This document shows, piece after piece, positions 1 to 9,180 of a stretch of DNA of 64,000 nucleotides. The stretch is from an uncultured bacterium. Lineage in GTDB: Bacteria > Actinomycetota > Coriobacteriia > Coriobacteriales > Coriobacteriaceae. The stretch is from NCBI GenBank assembly GCA_905214465.1, contig CAJMMD010000003.1, forward strand, positions 53,530 through 117,529. Reading direction: 5' to 3'. Made by a program: the position numbers and the translations under genes. The notes beneath the pieces are model-generated. The model was given only the letters and a program-made list of their open reading frames with translations. It made no database searches and was not told the origin of the DNA. Position 1 is the first letter of the stretch. Each line of letters begins with the position of its first letter.

Positions 1-2952
1 GCTGTACGAATCGCGCTCCGGATACGGACGGGTGCCCATGCGCACGCCCACTGCCCGGGGATACACAAGCTCAAACGAATCGGGCTCGGGGTCGGCAGGA
101 CCGGGAACGGCGGCGCGGGCATCTGCACCGGCACCCTCCGCCTCCGCATCGCCGCGGACAAGCCTGCCCTCGGCATCCAGTGAAGCGTTGGCCTCAAACG
201 CCTGCTCGCCAAAGGAAAAGTCCGCGAGCGAAATGAGCTCGTAGTCGCCCGGCTGGGAGTTGTCGAACACCAGGCGGTCGGCATCGAGCTGCGGCATGTC
301 CAGAGCGTCGGTCGGCAAGATACGGCGCAGCACGTCGTAGGTCAGATCGGTCTCAACGTCGAAGGTCGGCGCACACAGCTTGCCACGGCTCACGCCGACA
401 TCCATCGCCAAGATCACCAACTCGCGCGCACGCGTCATGGCGACGTAGAGCAAGCGGGCCCGCTCCTCGAGCGAAAGCTGCAGGTCGTCGTTGCGTAGGT
501 GAGCAAATGCCTCGGCGGGAGAACCTGTCGCGCAGACATCCTCCATGAGCTCCGGCGGCAGCCACAGCGACGTGCCCTTGCCCTTAAACGCATGCTCAAA
601 CTGCTTTTTGACGTCCTCGCCCTTTACGAACGTGCCGTCCGCGAGCTTAACGCCGTCGAAGCGTGCCGGTAGCGCCACAACCTGCGCACCGCCATCGACG
701 CGACCCATCTGTGCCGCACCCGAGGACTTACGCACGCCAAAGCACTCCGCAACCGCCACGACCGGATATTCCAGACCCTTGGAGGCGTGCACCGTCATGA
801 TGCGCACCGCGCCGTCGCCCTCCTCGTTGAGGGCACCCGGCGCCTCCTTGCCCGCCAGGAAGCGATCGAAGGCAAGCGCAATGGAGCGCGGCGAGTTACC
901 GAACTCGGCCTCCGCCTCAGCCACGGCGTCGAGCGCCTTGAGCACGTTGGCAGCAATGGCCTTGCCCTCGGGGCCGCGCTTCGCCAGACGCACGAACCAG
1001 CCCGAAGCGTTGACCACGTCGTGCGCGATCGCCGCGAACGAATCACGTCCCACGCGGCGCAGTGCATAGCGCAGCACCTCGCGGGTGCGCGTCACGAGTG
1101 GCAAGCCCTGCAAGCCGGGCACATCGGAATCGCTCATGATGCCCGCATCGATGTTGCGGCGCGACGTCTCCCCCGTCTGCTCGTCCAGCTTGGTCGCCAG
1201 CGCCAAGAATTCCTGAGCGCCGAGCGCAAACATCGGTGAGGCCAGCAGCGGCATAAGACCCTGCACCGTATCGGCCGGGTTAGCAAGCGCGCACACCAGG
1301 GCACGCACCGTTTGGACCTCGGCAGCCTGGGCAAAGACCGAACCGCCCGCGATGACGCAGTCGAGTCCCTGGTCGCGGAAAGCCTGGGCATAAACGTCGG
1401 CATTGGTCATGCGGCCCAGTAGCAGCACCATGCCGCCCTGGGGCTGGCCCGCTTTAACGAGCGCTTGGAACCGCTCTGCGATCGCGCGGGCCTTGGCCTG
1501 TGTGCGCTCCTGCGTACTGCCGCCGGCAACAAAGAGGGCCTGACGACGCGAGGCGTCTGCCACCAGCGTGTCCTTGCGGCCGTCGCTCGCCTCAAGATCC
1601 AAAAAGCCCTGCATCAGGCCGCCGTCGTCGCCGTCGAAGACGCGAGCCACATAGCGTAGCACCTCGTCGTGGCTGCGGAAGTTGCGCACGAGCTTAACGA
1701 GCTCGCCAGCAGGGGCGTCGGCCGCGGCAGTCGCCTCGGGCGCGGCAGACGAGCCCACCTTGCGCTCCTGGCGACGGAACACCTCGACCTCCGCCCCGCG
1801 GAAGCGGTAGATCGACTGCTGTGCATCGCCTACGGTACACAACGCGCGCTCCCCCGCACCCGTCAGGTAACGGATCAGGTCGACCTGCATCTGATCGGTA
1901 TCCTGGAACTCATCGATCATGACCATCTTAAAGCGACCCTCGTATGCCGCTCGGATGGCCGGGTAATCGCGCAGGGCCTCGTAGGCCATGCGCAGCAGAT
2001 CGTTGTTGTCGAGGGCAGACTGGCCGGCCTTGAGCGCGCGGTACTCAGCCTCTACAGCACGGGCAAGCCCCACCAGTGCCTCGAGCGCGGGACCGCCGCA
2101 GGCCAGCACGATATTGATAAACGCATCGGCGGCCTCTGCCTTGAGTAGCTCCACCTGCTCCTTAGGGAATGCCTTGCTCGCGCGCGGCATGGTGCACGAC
2201 ATCATGAGTCGCGCCGCATCGGCCATGGTCTTGCCGCTCGCCTCGAACGCGTCGATGGCATCGAGCGCCGTCTGCGCTTTTTCGGTCGCGGCCTTGCTTG
2301 CGCCCAACGCCGATCGATAGGCATCGGCAAGGGCCGAGGTGTCGGCCTGGCCGCGCGCCACGCGCACGTCGTCCATACCGCCCGGCAGCTGGCTCGAGAG
2401 CTCCAGCAGGTCGCGCACCAGACCCTTGATGGTCGTGCCGGCGCCAAAGGGACCGCCCTCGCCCGCCATGGGATACCAGGCGTAGAGGGCCTTGAGCGAT
2501 GCCGCGAGCTCGGGGGCGGCATCGGGCGCCGTCGCGCGGGCCAGCACATGCTCAACAGCCTGATCCATAAGCTCATCGGTATCGGTAAGCACCGTGAACT
2601 CGGGATCGATGCCCAGCTCCAACGCATGCGCGCGCAGGATGCGCGAACACATACCGTGAATGGTCGAGATCCAAGCGTCGTCGACGGTCAGGGCCTCCTC
2701 GTCCATACCCTCTTCGATAAGCGCGCGACGCACGCGGTCGCGAATCTCGGCCGCGGCATCTTTGGTAAAGGTAATGGCGAGCACCTGATCCAGATGCTCG
2801 ACAAACGGACCGGATTCGGGCGAGAGCGCGTAGACGATGCGGCGCGTGAGGGTAAAGGTCTTGCCCGAGCCGGCACCTGCCGAGACAAACAGCGGGCGGT
2901 CGAGCGTTTTGACGACTTGCAGTTGTTGCGGCATCAAAGTCGAAAGATCCAT
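1..2952 (-). CDS. addA: AddA-like UvrD/Rep family helicase (3' end beyond left edge)
   Basis: ATP-dependent 3'-5' helicase subunit of an AddAB-type double-strand-break repair complex. Seen: Walker A AGAGSGKT about 20 residues in, a helicase motif II of the form DEFQDT near residue 346, the GDAQQSIYRF motif shortly after, and a motif VI region (LLYVAMTRARE) near residue 835. The frame stays open from the ATG at 2952 to base 1, giving 984 codons, so the C-terminal part, including the expected RecB-type nuclease domain, lies outside the window. It starts 3 bases after the stop of the AddB-like gene, so the two are almost certainly co-translated. A plain UvrD/PcrA helicase is less likely given the length and the partner. 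The missing C-terminus leaves the exact subfamily open. Confidence 0.82.
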   Translation of the reverse strand, partial: MDLSTLMPQQLQVVKTLDRPLFVSAGAGSGKTFTLTRRIVYALSPESGPFVEHLDQVLAITFTKDAAAEIRDRVRRALIEEGMDEEALTVDDAWISTIHGMCSRILRAHALELGIDPEFTVLTDTDELMDQAVEHVLARATAPDAAPELAASLKALYAWYPMAGEGGPFGAGTTIKGLVRDLLELSSQLPGGMDDVRVARGQADTSALADAYRSALGASKAATEKAQTALDAIDAFEASGKTMADAARLMMSCTMPRASKAFPKEQVELLKAEAADAFINIVLACGGPALEALVGLARAVEAEYRALKAGQSALDNNDLLRMAYEALRDYPAIRAAYEGRFKMVMIDEFQDTDQMQVDLIRYLTGAGERALCTVGDAQQSIYRFRGAEVEVFRRQERKVGSSAAPEATAAADAPAGELVKLVRNFRSHDEVLRYVARVFDGDDGGLMQGFLDLEASDGRKDTLVADASRRQALFVAGGSTQERTQAKARAIAERFQALVKAGQPQGGMVLLLGRMTNADVYAQAFRDQGLDCVIAGGSVFAQAAEVQTVRALVCALANPADTVQGLMPLLASPMFALGAQEFLALATKLDEQTGETSRRNIDAGIMSDSDVPGLQGLPLVTRTREVLRYALRRVGRDSFAAIAHDVVNASGWFVRLAKRGPEGKAIAANVLKALDAVAEAEAEFGNSPRSIALAFDRFLAGKEAPGALNEEGDGAVRIMTVHASKGLEYPVVAVAECFGVRKSSGAAQMGRVDGGAQVVALPARFDGVKLADGTFVKGEDVKKQFEHAFKGKGTSLWLPPELMEDVCATGSPAEAFAHLRNDDLQLSLEERARLLYVAMTRARELVILAMDVGVSRGKLCAPTFDVETDLTYDVLRRILPTDALDMPQLDADRLVFDNSQPGDYELISLADFSFGEQAFEANASLDAEGRLVRGDAEAEGAGADARAAVPGPADPEPDSFELVYPRAVGVRMGTRPYPERDSYS

Positions 2953-2955
2953 GGT

Positions 2956-5900
2956 CTACACGCCCCTCCTTACAAACGTTCCTTCGTGGTTATACGAGCA
3001 GCGCGCATGCGCGGCCTGAGCCGACGTCGGGTCGACGGCGGCAACGTCGCCTGCCTCGAGCTCGCGCAGACGCTCGGCAATGCCGGTCTCCACGCGATCG
3101 AGCAGCGCATCAAATTCCATGTTGCCGCCCTCGCCGGGAAAGCCCTTCTTAAGGCCTGGGATGCGGCCGTCGCCGCGCTCTTCCTCGAGCAGCTCGGCAC
3201 TCGCGGCGCCTCGCAGCGCCGGTTTGCCGCTCTTGGTCGAAAAATAGAGCGCCGCGCGGGTGTCCAGATCCAGCGCCCGGCGCATAGCCTGCGCATAGAT
3301 AAGCGTCTGGGTATGGGGCGGCAGCCAGCGCGGGTCGTCGATGGGGGCCTCGCCCGATTCCTCGTCGCGCACCGTGGGGTCGGCGAGCTTAAACTCCTCG
3401 ACACCCGAACGATGCTTGTAGTCGATTACCACGGCGCGATTCTCGGCATCCACATCCACGCGGTCGATGCGCCCGCCGAGCGGCCAACCGGCATACTCGA
3501 CCTGGAGCTCGTTGAACGCAAACTCCAGGTAGCGCGGAGCAAAGGGGGTGAGCGCCTCGGACTCGTAGGCAAGCACGCCCTCCAGCTGCGGCAAGATCTC
3601 GGCCACCTGGCGCTCCTCCACTGAAGAGAGCGGCACCAGCGGGCCTTCGGTACCGCGCTTGCCCGCATGCTCGGCCAGGGTCTCGGCAAAGACCTCGCGC
3701 AACAGCTCCTGCGCGCGCGGCAGATTCATGGGTGTCACGCGCTCCATGCCCTCCTGGGGCAGACGGGCATGCAAGTGTTCCAGCACGTCGTGGACAAAGT
3801 TGCCCTTCTCCATATTGCCAAAGCCAGCGTCGATCGATTGGGGCTTCACGCGGTACGAGACGAACCAGCATAGCGGGCAGGTCGAATAGGCCTCGATCTG
3901 CGAGGCAGACGTCAGGCGCGGCACCAGCGGCGCATCCTCGCCCTCGCCATCGCGACGGCGCAGGACCAGATACGGAATGGCTTCATCGCTCAGATGCTGA
4001 GGAGCTTCGCAGGTCACGCGCTCGCGCCTAAGACCTTCGCCTGCCGCGGGATCGAAGTCCCTTACGATATCGCCCTCGCCCACGCACTTCGCCTTGTCGG
4101 CGCCAACGGCCTTAGCGTCGTCAGCGGCCTTAGCAGCGTCAGCGGCCTCGGCGTGCGCCCGCAGCTCGGTCCACACGGCGGCTGGATAGCACTCGCGTGC
4201 CTGGCGATCGTGCGTCACGCGGGCAAGCGCAACCGGACCGCGTGCCGTCTGCATCGCGTGGCCAAAGCGCACGCGCAGCAAAGCCGCGGGCTCAAGCGTC
4301 ACGCCCTCGCGACCAAGGCTCGCCGTCAGCGTGGCCAGCGGCCCCTCCTCGTGTGAGAGCGGATAGCTGTCCAGATCGACATCGGCAAACAGCACGGCAT
4401 CGTAGCTGCCGGGGCGCAGGGCCGCCGCATCGGCAAGCGAAGTAAAGCGAACCTGGGCACGTGGCGCACGGTCAACCTCGTAGGTCTCGTAATCGTAGGC
4501 GGTGCTACGCTTGTCCACCTTGGTGCGAATGCCATCGAGCACGGGCACGGTCGCGGCCTGCGACACGTCGAGCGCGCGAGCATCGTTCATAAGGATGTCG
4601 ATCGCGTGGCGCAGCAGGGCCACCTCCGCCTGGCGACGGGCCTGACCGTCGAGACCACCAAGCGCGCGATCGGGCAGTGCCTCGGCAACGGCAAGCATGG
4701 CCTTGAGCGCCGTCACGGGCTTGTCGCGCCACAGCGCCTGGAACACGTCCGAGACCACGCACGGCACGTTCTTAAACCAGTTCTCGTCGCTCGCCGCTTT
4801 ACGCGCGCCCCTCACCTGGCCCTGCACGCTCTGCAGCAGGCTCTTGACGCCCGCAGTGGTCTTGCTGCGCGACAGTCGCATGTTCTTATCGAAGGTTCGC
4901 GCGCTGGCGGCATCGGCGCCTGAAAGCGGACTGTAGATCCAGTCAGTAAGCTCCGGGGCGGGCCACCACTCGGTCTTGGAGGCGGTGCCCTCGTCGGCGG
5001 CCTTCATGCGCTCGATCAGATTGGCGAGCGCCGTGAACTGCCTGCCCGCAATGGATTGGGAAAACGCCGTGAACTCGGCCGTCTCGGCAGCAACGTGGCG
5101 CGCCGCCAAACGAGCGGCAAGCTCGCCGAACAGCTGGGGTGCCCGGGCGGACACCACGAGTACGCGCACGGGATCGACGGGTGCGGAGGCGGCATCGTTG
5201 ACCTTGGACTCCTTGCGCGCTTTCACCATCTTATCGATGACGTCCGCATAGACACGGGCACGGGCATGGGGCCCGGCGACTTCCACAAAGGCAGGACGTA
5301 CGACGGACTTTGGAGCAATCGCGGGAGCGCCGGCATCCTCGTCCAGCGGTGCAACCTCAAACAGCACGCCGCGGGCATCAAAGGCGGCAGCCAGGTCCTC
5401 GCGCATCGCCGCTTGCTCGCAAGCGAGCAGCACGACAACCTCTCCCCCGTTGCTTGCCACGGCAGACAGCAACTCGAGCAGGCCGTGCGTAAACGACGTG
5501 ATACCGCGCACGCATACGGCGCGGGTGCACGCCGGCAGGTTGTCGGCCAAAGCGCCGGCCATAATGTCAGCCGCCTCGCAGGGCTCGACCATATCTCGAC
5601 GGTCCAAACCGCGCGCATAGGCGCACAAAAGTTCAAACACGCGAGCCTCGGCGTCGCTTCTGGGCTTGGGCTTGCAAACGTTGTCGCAGCAACGCTCGGC
5701 ACCTGTCCCTGCCACACCCGGCAGCACATCGCGAGCCATACGCGCGAGCATACGCACCGTGCCCTGGCTGCGCGAAAGCGGCTGCAGGTCGGCGTCGTCG
5801 AGACGCGCTACCATGTCCGAAAACAGCATCTGGCGCTGCAGGTTGTCGACGAAACCGCGCCCGTCGCCCAAAAGCTCCCAAAGCGAGCGAAGCCACGACG

Positions 5901-6090
5901 AAGGGGTCTTGTAATCGATACCCAGTGAAACCCCAACTTCCGCCGCATCATGACGGCACAGATCGAGCTCGGCAAACGTAGGCGCCAGCAAAACGGCACG
6001 CCCGTGGCGGGCAACCAGGTCGGCGAGCAGCGCCGCCTCGGCATCGCTCAAATCCGCGCCGGCGTTGGTGGTATAGATTCGAACAGGCAT
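2956..6090 (-). CDS. addB: AddB-like PD-(D/E)XK nuclease subunit
   Basis: A 1044-residue partner of the downstream helicase. The C-terminal third carries a RecB/Cas4-type nuclease domain: a GGRIDRVDVD segment followed by VIDYKHRS near residue 887, matching the D...D/E-x-K catalytic pattern. A CPLC pair sits near residues 739-742 and one more Cys (CSYNHEG) near residue 1032. AddB proteins normally bind a 4Fe-4S cluster with four Cys; I see three candidates in these places. The N-terminal two thirds would be the inactivated helicase-like part; I see no intact Walker A there. Start ATG at 6090 is preceded by GTGGAGG. Length is in the AddB range (about 1,000-1,160). Order addB then addA with a 3-base gap suggests one operon for recombinational repair. 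Confidence 0.75.
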   Translation of the reverse strand: MPVRIYTTNAGADLSDAEAALLADLVARHGRAVLLAPTFAELDLCRHDAAEVGVSLGIDYKTPSSWLRSLWELLGDGRGFVDNLQRQMLFSDMVARLDDADLQPLSRSQGTVRMLARMARDVLPGVAGTGAERCCDNVCKPKPRSDAEARVFELLCAYARGLDRRDMVEPCEAADIMAGALADNLPACTRAVCVRGITSFTHGLLELLSAVASNGGEVVVLLACEQAAMREDLAAAFDARGVLFEVAPLDEDAGAPAIAPKSVVRPAFVEVAGPHARARVYADVIDKMVKARKESKVNDAASAPVDPVRVLVVSARAPQLFGELAARLAARHVAAETAEFTAFSQSIAGRQFTALANLIERMKAADEGTASKTEWWPAPELTDWIYSPLSGADAASARTFDKNMRLSRSKTTAGVKSLLQSVQGQVRGARKAASDENWFKNVPCVVSDVFQALWRDKPVTALKAMLAVAEALPDRALGGLDGQARRQAEVALLRHAIDILMNDARALDVSQAATVPVLDGIRTKVDKRSTAYDYETYEVDRAPRAQVRFTSLADAAALRPGSYDAVLFADVDLDSYPLSHEEGPLATLTASLGREGVTLEPAALLRVRFGHAMQTARGPVALARVTHDRQARECYPAAVWTELRAHAEAADAAKAADDAKAVGADKAKCVGEGDIVRDFDPAAGEGLRRERVTCEAPQHLSDEAIPYLVLRRRDGEGEDAPLVPRLTSASQIEAYSTCPLCWFVSYRVKPQSIDAGFGNMEKGNFVHDVLEHLHARLPQEGMERVTPMNLPRAQELLREVFAETLAEHAGKRGTEGPLVPLSSVEERQVAEILPQLEGVLAYESEALTPFAPRYLEFAFNELQVEYAGWPLGGRIDRVDVDAENRAVVIDYKHRSGVEEFKLADPTVRDEESGEAPIDDPRWLPPHTQTLIYAQAMRRALDLDTRAALYFSTKSGKPALRGAASAELLEEERGDGRIPGLKKGFPGEGGNMEFDALLDRVETGIAERLRELEAGDVAAVDPTSAQAAHARCSYNHEGTFVRRGV

Positions 6091-6193
6091 GGTCCTCCAC
6101 TCAAACCGTTCGCAATAATCAGTGCTTCCATCCTACCCGCCCGCGCGGACACATTTGCCCCACGCCAACAGATTTCCTCCGTCCCCAAGGGAT

Positions 6194-6220
6194 CAAAAAA
6201 CCGCCCCCGAAGGGACGGTT
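6194..6220 (-). terminator. Rho-independent terminator of yerC
   Basis: On the minus strand a stem AACCGTCCC / GGGGCGGTT with a TTCG tetraloop is followed by a run of T. It lies 27 bases after the yerC stop codon. Confidence 0.75.
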
Positions 6221-6246
6221 CTGCGCAATTCGTTTTTGTCGCTGGC

Positions 6247-6546
6247 CTACTCGCCATCCTCCAGCTTGATGAGGATCTTGCGATAGCCGCCGTACTCGCC
6301 GTTGAGTGCCTTGGACACGCGGCTCACCGTAGTGGACGAAGCGCCGGTGCGGGCCTGAACCTCAACATAAGGCTCGCCCTCATCCAGATAACGCGCAACC
6401 TGCAGACGTTGCGAAAGATCGCAGATCTCGCGCGGCGTGCAGATATCGGTCAAAAACGCCTGGATATCCTTCTCGTCATCCAAAAGACTAAATGCGTGGA
6501 CCAGCTGCTTGACATCAGGCTTGTCAAACATGTTCTCGATATTCAT
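6247..6546 (-). CDS. yerC: YerC/YecD family TrpR-related DNA-binding protein
   Basis: A 99-residue protein of the TrpR-like YerC/YecD family. A helix-turn-helix is visible at about residues 55-80: residues YVEVQARTGASSTTVSRVSKAL form the recognition region, ending in the conserved SRVSKALN..YGGYR signature of the family. It is a presumed transcriptional repressor whose ligand is not well defined. Length is normal for the family (about 95-105). It is alone between the addAB operon and a holin-family gene, with its own terminator, so it looks monocistronic. The target cannot be told from the context. Confidence 0.85.
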   Translation of the reverse strand: MNIENMFDKPDVKQLVHAFSLLDDEKDIQAFLTDICTPREICDLSQRLQVARYLDEGEPYVEVQARTGASSTTVSRVSKALNGEYGGYRKILIKLEDGE

Positions 6547-6870
6547 CGATCACCGCCAAACCCGCCATAAGGCATCGAAGTTGATACTGACATCGGGCAT
6601 CGTTCGCCCGTTCTATGCAATAGGGCAACGCCTGTGGCTTTTGCCCGTAGCAGTGTAGCACACCACCAAACTAAAGCGACAAGACTCTCTGCCAGCGGCG
6701 CGTTTTTCAGGACGAACGCCGTTTTGAAACCGAATGCGCACGTAAGCTCCACGAATATCTGAGACAATGGGCGGCCGAACAAGGCGGCACACCCGAGCGG
6801 CCGTCCAAGCCGCCGCAGCAAACCGCTTCACGCGACACCGACGCACCCTGCGCAAGAAAGGATTCACACC
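6547..6870. other. Intergenic region between yerC and the holin-family gene
   Basis: 324 bases with divergent genes on both sides, so it must hold two promoters. I see no convincing -35/-10 pair, RNA gene or long palindrome. The last 20 bases hold the AAAGGA ribosome site for the rightward gene. Confidence 0.5.
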
Positions 6871-7236
6871 ATGCGCTTTATGCTTAACTGGCTCTTTACC
6901 TCGATCGCCATCGCGATTGCCACGTTCCTCGTCCCCGGCATCCAGCCCTTCGGTTTTGCCGAGGCCTGGGTCTGTTTCGCCTTCGTGGGACTGTTCCTGA
7001 ACATCGTCGATTCGCTCGTCAAGCCGTTTCTGACGGTTATCTCGCTGCCGCTCACGATCATTACGCTGGGTATTTTTCAGCTCGTAGTCAACAGCTTTAT
7101 GCTCGAGCTGGCCAGCTATCTGTCGGTCAATCTGCTGGGCGCGGGTATCTCCATCGCCAGCTTTGGATCGGCCTTTATGGGCAGCATCCTGGTGTCCATC
7201 ATGCGCAGCATCCTCGACAGCATCGCCGAGGGCTAA
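6871..7236 (+). CDS. Phage-holin-family (YvlD-like) small membrane protein
   Basis: A 121-residue, very hydrophobic protein with four predicted membrane segments at about residues 3-22, 29-50, 55-80 and 88-113. The pattern LNIVDSLVKPFLTVISLPLTII is typical of the four-helix family annotated as phage holin family / YvlD, which occurs widely in non-phage loci. Despite the name there is no lysis cassette near it: flanking genes are a TrpR-like regulator and an Rrf2 regulator. Function is unknown, perhaps envelope stress related. Start ATG follows AAAGGA with good spacing, and a strong terminator lies downstream. Confidence 0.8.
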   Translation: MRFMLNWLFTSIAIAIATFLVPGIQPFGFAEAWVCFAFVGLFLNIVDSLVKPFLTVISLPLTIITLGIFQLVVNSFMLELASYLSVNLLGAGISIASFGSAFMGSILVSIMRSILDSIAEG

Positions 7237-7276
7237 AACGGCCATTCCGGCCGCGCCCGTCTCAACAGCCCAAAAC

Positions 7277-7315
7277 GAAGGCCGCCCATCACAAAAATGG
7301 GCGGCCTTCTTATTT
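7277..7315 (+). terminator. Rho-independent terminator of the holin-family gene
   Basis: A 13-bp perfect stem (GAAGGCCGCCCAT with its complement), a 7-base A-rich loop, then TTATTT, 40 bases after the stop codon. The complementary strand has an A-rich loop only, so it mainly serves the plus strand. Confidence 0.9.
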
Positions 7316-7378
7316 GCCAAGTCTCAAAGGGCGAGAGAATCTGCCATTTCCACCCCGTCCCCAAATGGCAGGTGTGGG

Positions 7379-7807
7379 TTAGATGACGTAATCGTAGCCT
7401 TCGTTGGGAGCGACAAGTTGATCGAGCGTCACGCCATCGAGGTAGTCGTTGATGAGCTTGTCCAGGTTCTTCCACACATCGAGTGTGGGACACTCATCCG
7501 AACGCGAACAGCCCTTGCAGTCGCCGTCCAGGCATGCGACCGGTGCCAGACTACCCTCGGTCAGGCGCAGAATCTCGCCCACCGTGTACTGCTCGGGCGG
7601 GCGCGTGAGCACATAGCCGCCGCCCTTGCCGCGCATGCCCGAGAGCATATTGGCGCGCACGAGCGTAGCCAGAATATTCTCGAGGTACTTCTCCGAAATA
7701 CCCTGACGCGCCGCAATCTCTTTAAGCGGGATACGGCCTGTCGCCTGGTGCTCGGCCAGGTCGACCATAACGCGCAGGGCGTACCTGCCCTTAGTAGAAA
7801 CCAACAT
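7379..7807 (-). CDS. Rrf2 family transcriptional regulator (IscR/CymR type)
   Basis: A 142-residue winged-helix regulator. Residues 1-70 carry the Rrf2 fold: STKGRYALRVMVDLA, then EIAARQGISEKYLENIL (recognition helix) and the glycine wing KGGGYVLTRP. Four Cys at about 92, 97, 100 and 106 (C-x4-C-x2-C-x5-C) form the type of cluster region that binds Fe-S in IscR/NsrR-like members. It is divergently placed from cysK across a 253-base gap, which suggests control of cysteine synthesis in response to O-acetylserine or Fe-S status (inference). CymR lacks such Cys; IscR has three. So a redox or Fe-S sensing role is plausible. Confidence 0.88.
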   Translation of the reverse strand: MLVSTKGRYALRVMVDLAEHQATGRIPLKEIAARQGISEKYLENILATLVRANMLSGMRGKGGGYVLTRPPEQYTVGEILRLTEGSLAPVACLDGDCKGCSRSDECPTLDVWKNLDKLINDYLDGVTLDQLVAPNEGYDYVI

Positions 7808-8060
7808 ATATAGTGCTGCCTTTCGGTCTTTTAGTCCGTTGAAATTCTAGCCGAAAAATTGACTTTGAAAATACCCGTTCCGGTCAAGATGGTTAATCAA
7901 CTTGCAATAATCTCCTATTTCCTATTGCATTACTAGGCTTTAGTGTCTACTATGCTTCCCAACAGCTAAACGAACAACCTATAAGGTTTGTGGGTTTCGC
8001 TGCTAGAAACACCGTAAAACCACACGGTATCCAGTCATTTGAACACTTTGGAGGTTCACC

Positions 8061-8999
8061 ATGAGCAATGTTTACACGTCCATCGATCAGCTTATCGGCC
8101 ACACCCCGCTTCTGGAGCTCACCCACTTTGAGGCCGACGAGGACCTCAGGGCCCGCGTGCTCGTCAAACTGGAATACTTCAACCCCGCCGGGTCCGTTAA
8201 AGACCGCGTCGCCAAGAACATGATTGACGAGGCCGAGAAGGCCGGCAAGCTCGTGCGTGGCGGCGACTACACCATCATCGAGCCCACGAGCGGCAACACC
8301 GGCGTCGGCATCGCCTCGGTGGCGGCGGCCCGCGGCTACAAGGTGATCATCACCATGCCCGAGACCATGTCCGTCGAGCGCCGCAAGCTGATGCAGGCAT
8401 ACGGTGCGCAGCTCGTGCTCACCGACGGCTCCAAGGGCATGAAGGGCGCTATCGCCAAGGCGGAGGAGCTGCAGAAGGAGACTCCCAACAGCATCATCGC
8501 CGGCCAGTTTGTGAACCCCGCGAACCCGGCCATTCACAAGGCCACGACTGGCCCCGAGATCTGGGACGACACCGACGGCAAGGTCGACATCTTCGTCGCC
8601 GGCGTTGGCACCGGCGGCACCGTGACCGGCGTGGGCGAGTTCCTCAAGGAGCAGAACCCCGAGATTAAGGTCGTCGCCGTCGAGCCCGCCACCTCCCCGG
8701 TGCTCTCCAAGGGCCAGGCAGGCCCGCACAAGATCCAGGGTATCGGCGCCGGCTTTGTGCCCGACGTCCTCGACACCCAGGTCTACGACGAGATCATCCC
8801 CGTCGAGAACGAGGACGCCTTTGCCACCGGCCGCGCCGTGGGCCACAAGGAGGGCGTGCTCGTGGGCATTTCGTCCGGTGCCGCCGTGTGGGCCGCACTG
8901 CAGCTGGCCAAGCGCCCCGAGAACGAGGGCAAGACCATCGTGGCGCTGCTCGCCGACACCGGCGAGCGCTACCTGTCCACGGCGCTCTTCCAGGACTAA
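8061..8999 (+). CDS. cysK: Cysteine synthase A (O-acetylserine sulfhydrylase)
   Basis: Makes L-cysteine from O-acetyl-L-serine and sulfide using PLP, in the cytoplasm. The 312-residue protein has the PLP lysine at residue 47 in [11 protein letters not shown], the substrate loop PTSGNTG near residues 75-81, and the phosphate-binding GTGGTVTG near residue 180. The C-terminal DTGERYLST is typical of CysK rather than cystathionine beta-synthase, and no CBS domains are attached. Length is normal. Start ATG follows TTTGGAGG. No cysE is adjacent. The Rrf2 gene opposite is the likely regulator. Confidence 0.95.
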   Translation: MSNVYTSIDQLIGHTPLLELTHFEADEDLRARVLVKLEYFNPAGSVKDRVAKNMIDEAEKAGKLVRGGDYTIIEPTSGNTGVGIASVAAARGYKVIITMPETMSVERRKLMQAYGAQLVLTDGSKGMKGAIAKAEELQKETPNSIIAGQFVNPANPAIHKATTGPEIWDDTDGKVDIFVAGVGTGGTVTGVGEFLKEQNPEIKVVAVEPATSPVLSKGQAGPHKIQGIGAGFVPDVLDTQVYDEIIPVENEDAFATGRAVGHKEGVLVGISSGAAVWAALQLAKRPENEGKTIVALLADTGERYLSTALFQD

Positions 9000-9100
9000 G
9001 GGCCCGTCACTTGTCGATAGGCCCAAGGCACGCCGTTCTTCCCTCTCTTCTGGCAGCCTGAGCCCATCTCGTTAGGGTGTCCCACACGACGCCCGAACTT

Positions 9101-9151
9101 GCTACAATGTCTGCGGCGCGGAACCAGCCTCCCGCGCCGCTTTTCTTTTTT
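9101..9151 (+). promoter_or_regulatory. Extended -10 promoter and GC-rich hairpin with T run upstream of mnmA
   Basis: TTGCTACAAT (extended -10, bases 9103-9108 being TACAAT) is followed at once by a 9-bp stem GCGGCGCGG / CCGCGCCGC (9113-9121, 9132-9140) and then TTTTCTTTTTT. The hairpin is a good intrinsic terminator for cysK. The -10 element suggests an mnmA promoter overlapping it, with the hairpin at the very 5' end of that transcript. Confidence 0.6.
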
Positions 9152-9180
9152 GGCCACATGCCACCAAGGAGAACCTCCCC

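Noticed and set aside
6871..7236. A prophage, suggested by the holin-family name
   Set aside because: No endolysin, structural or integrase gene is near, and this family is common outside phages.
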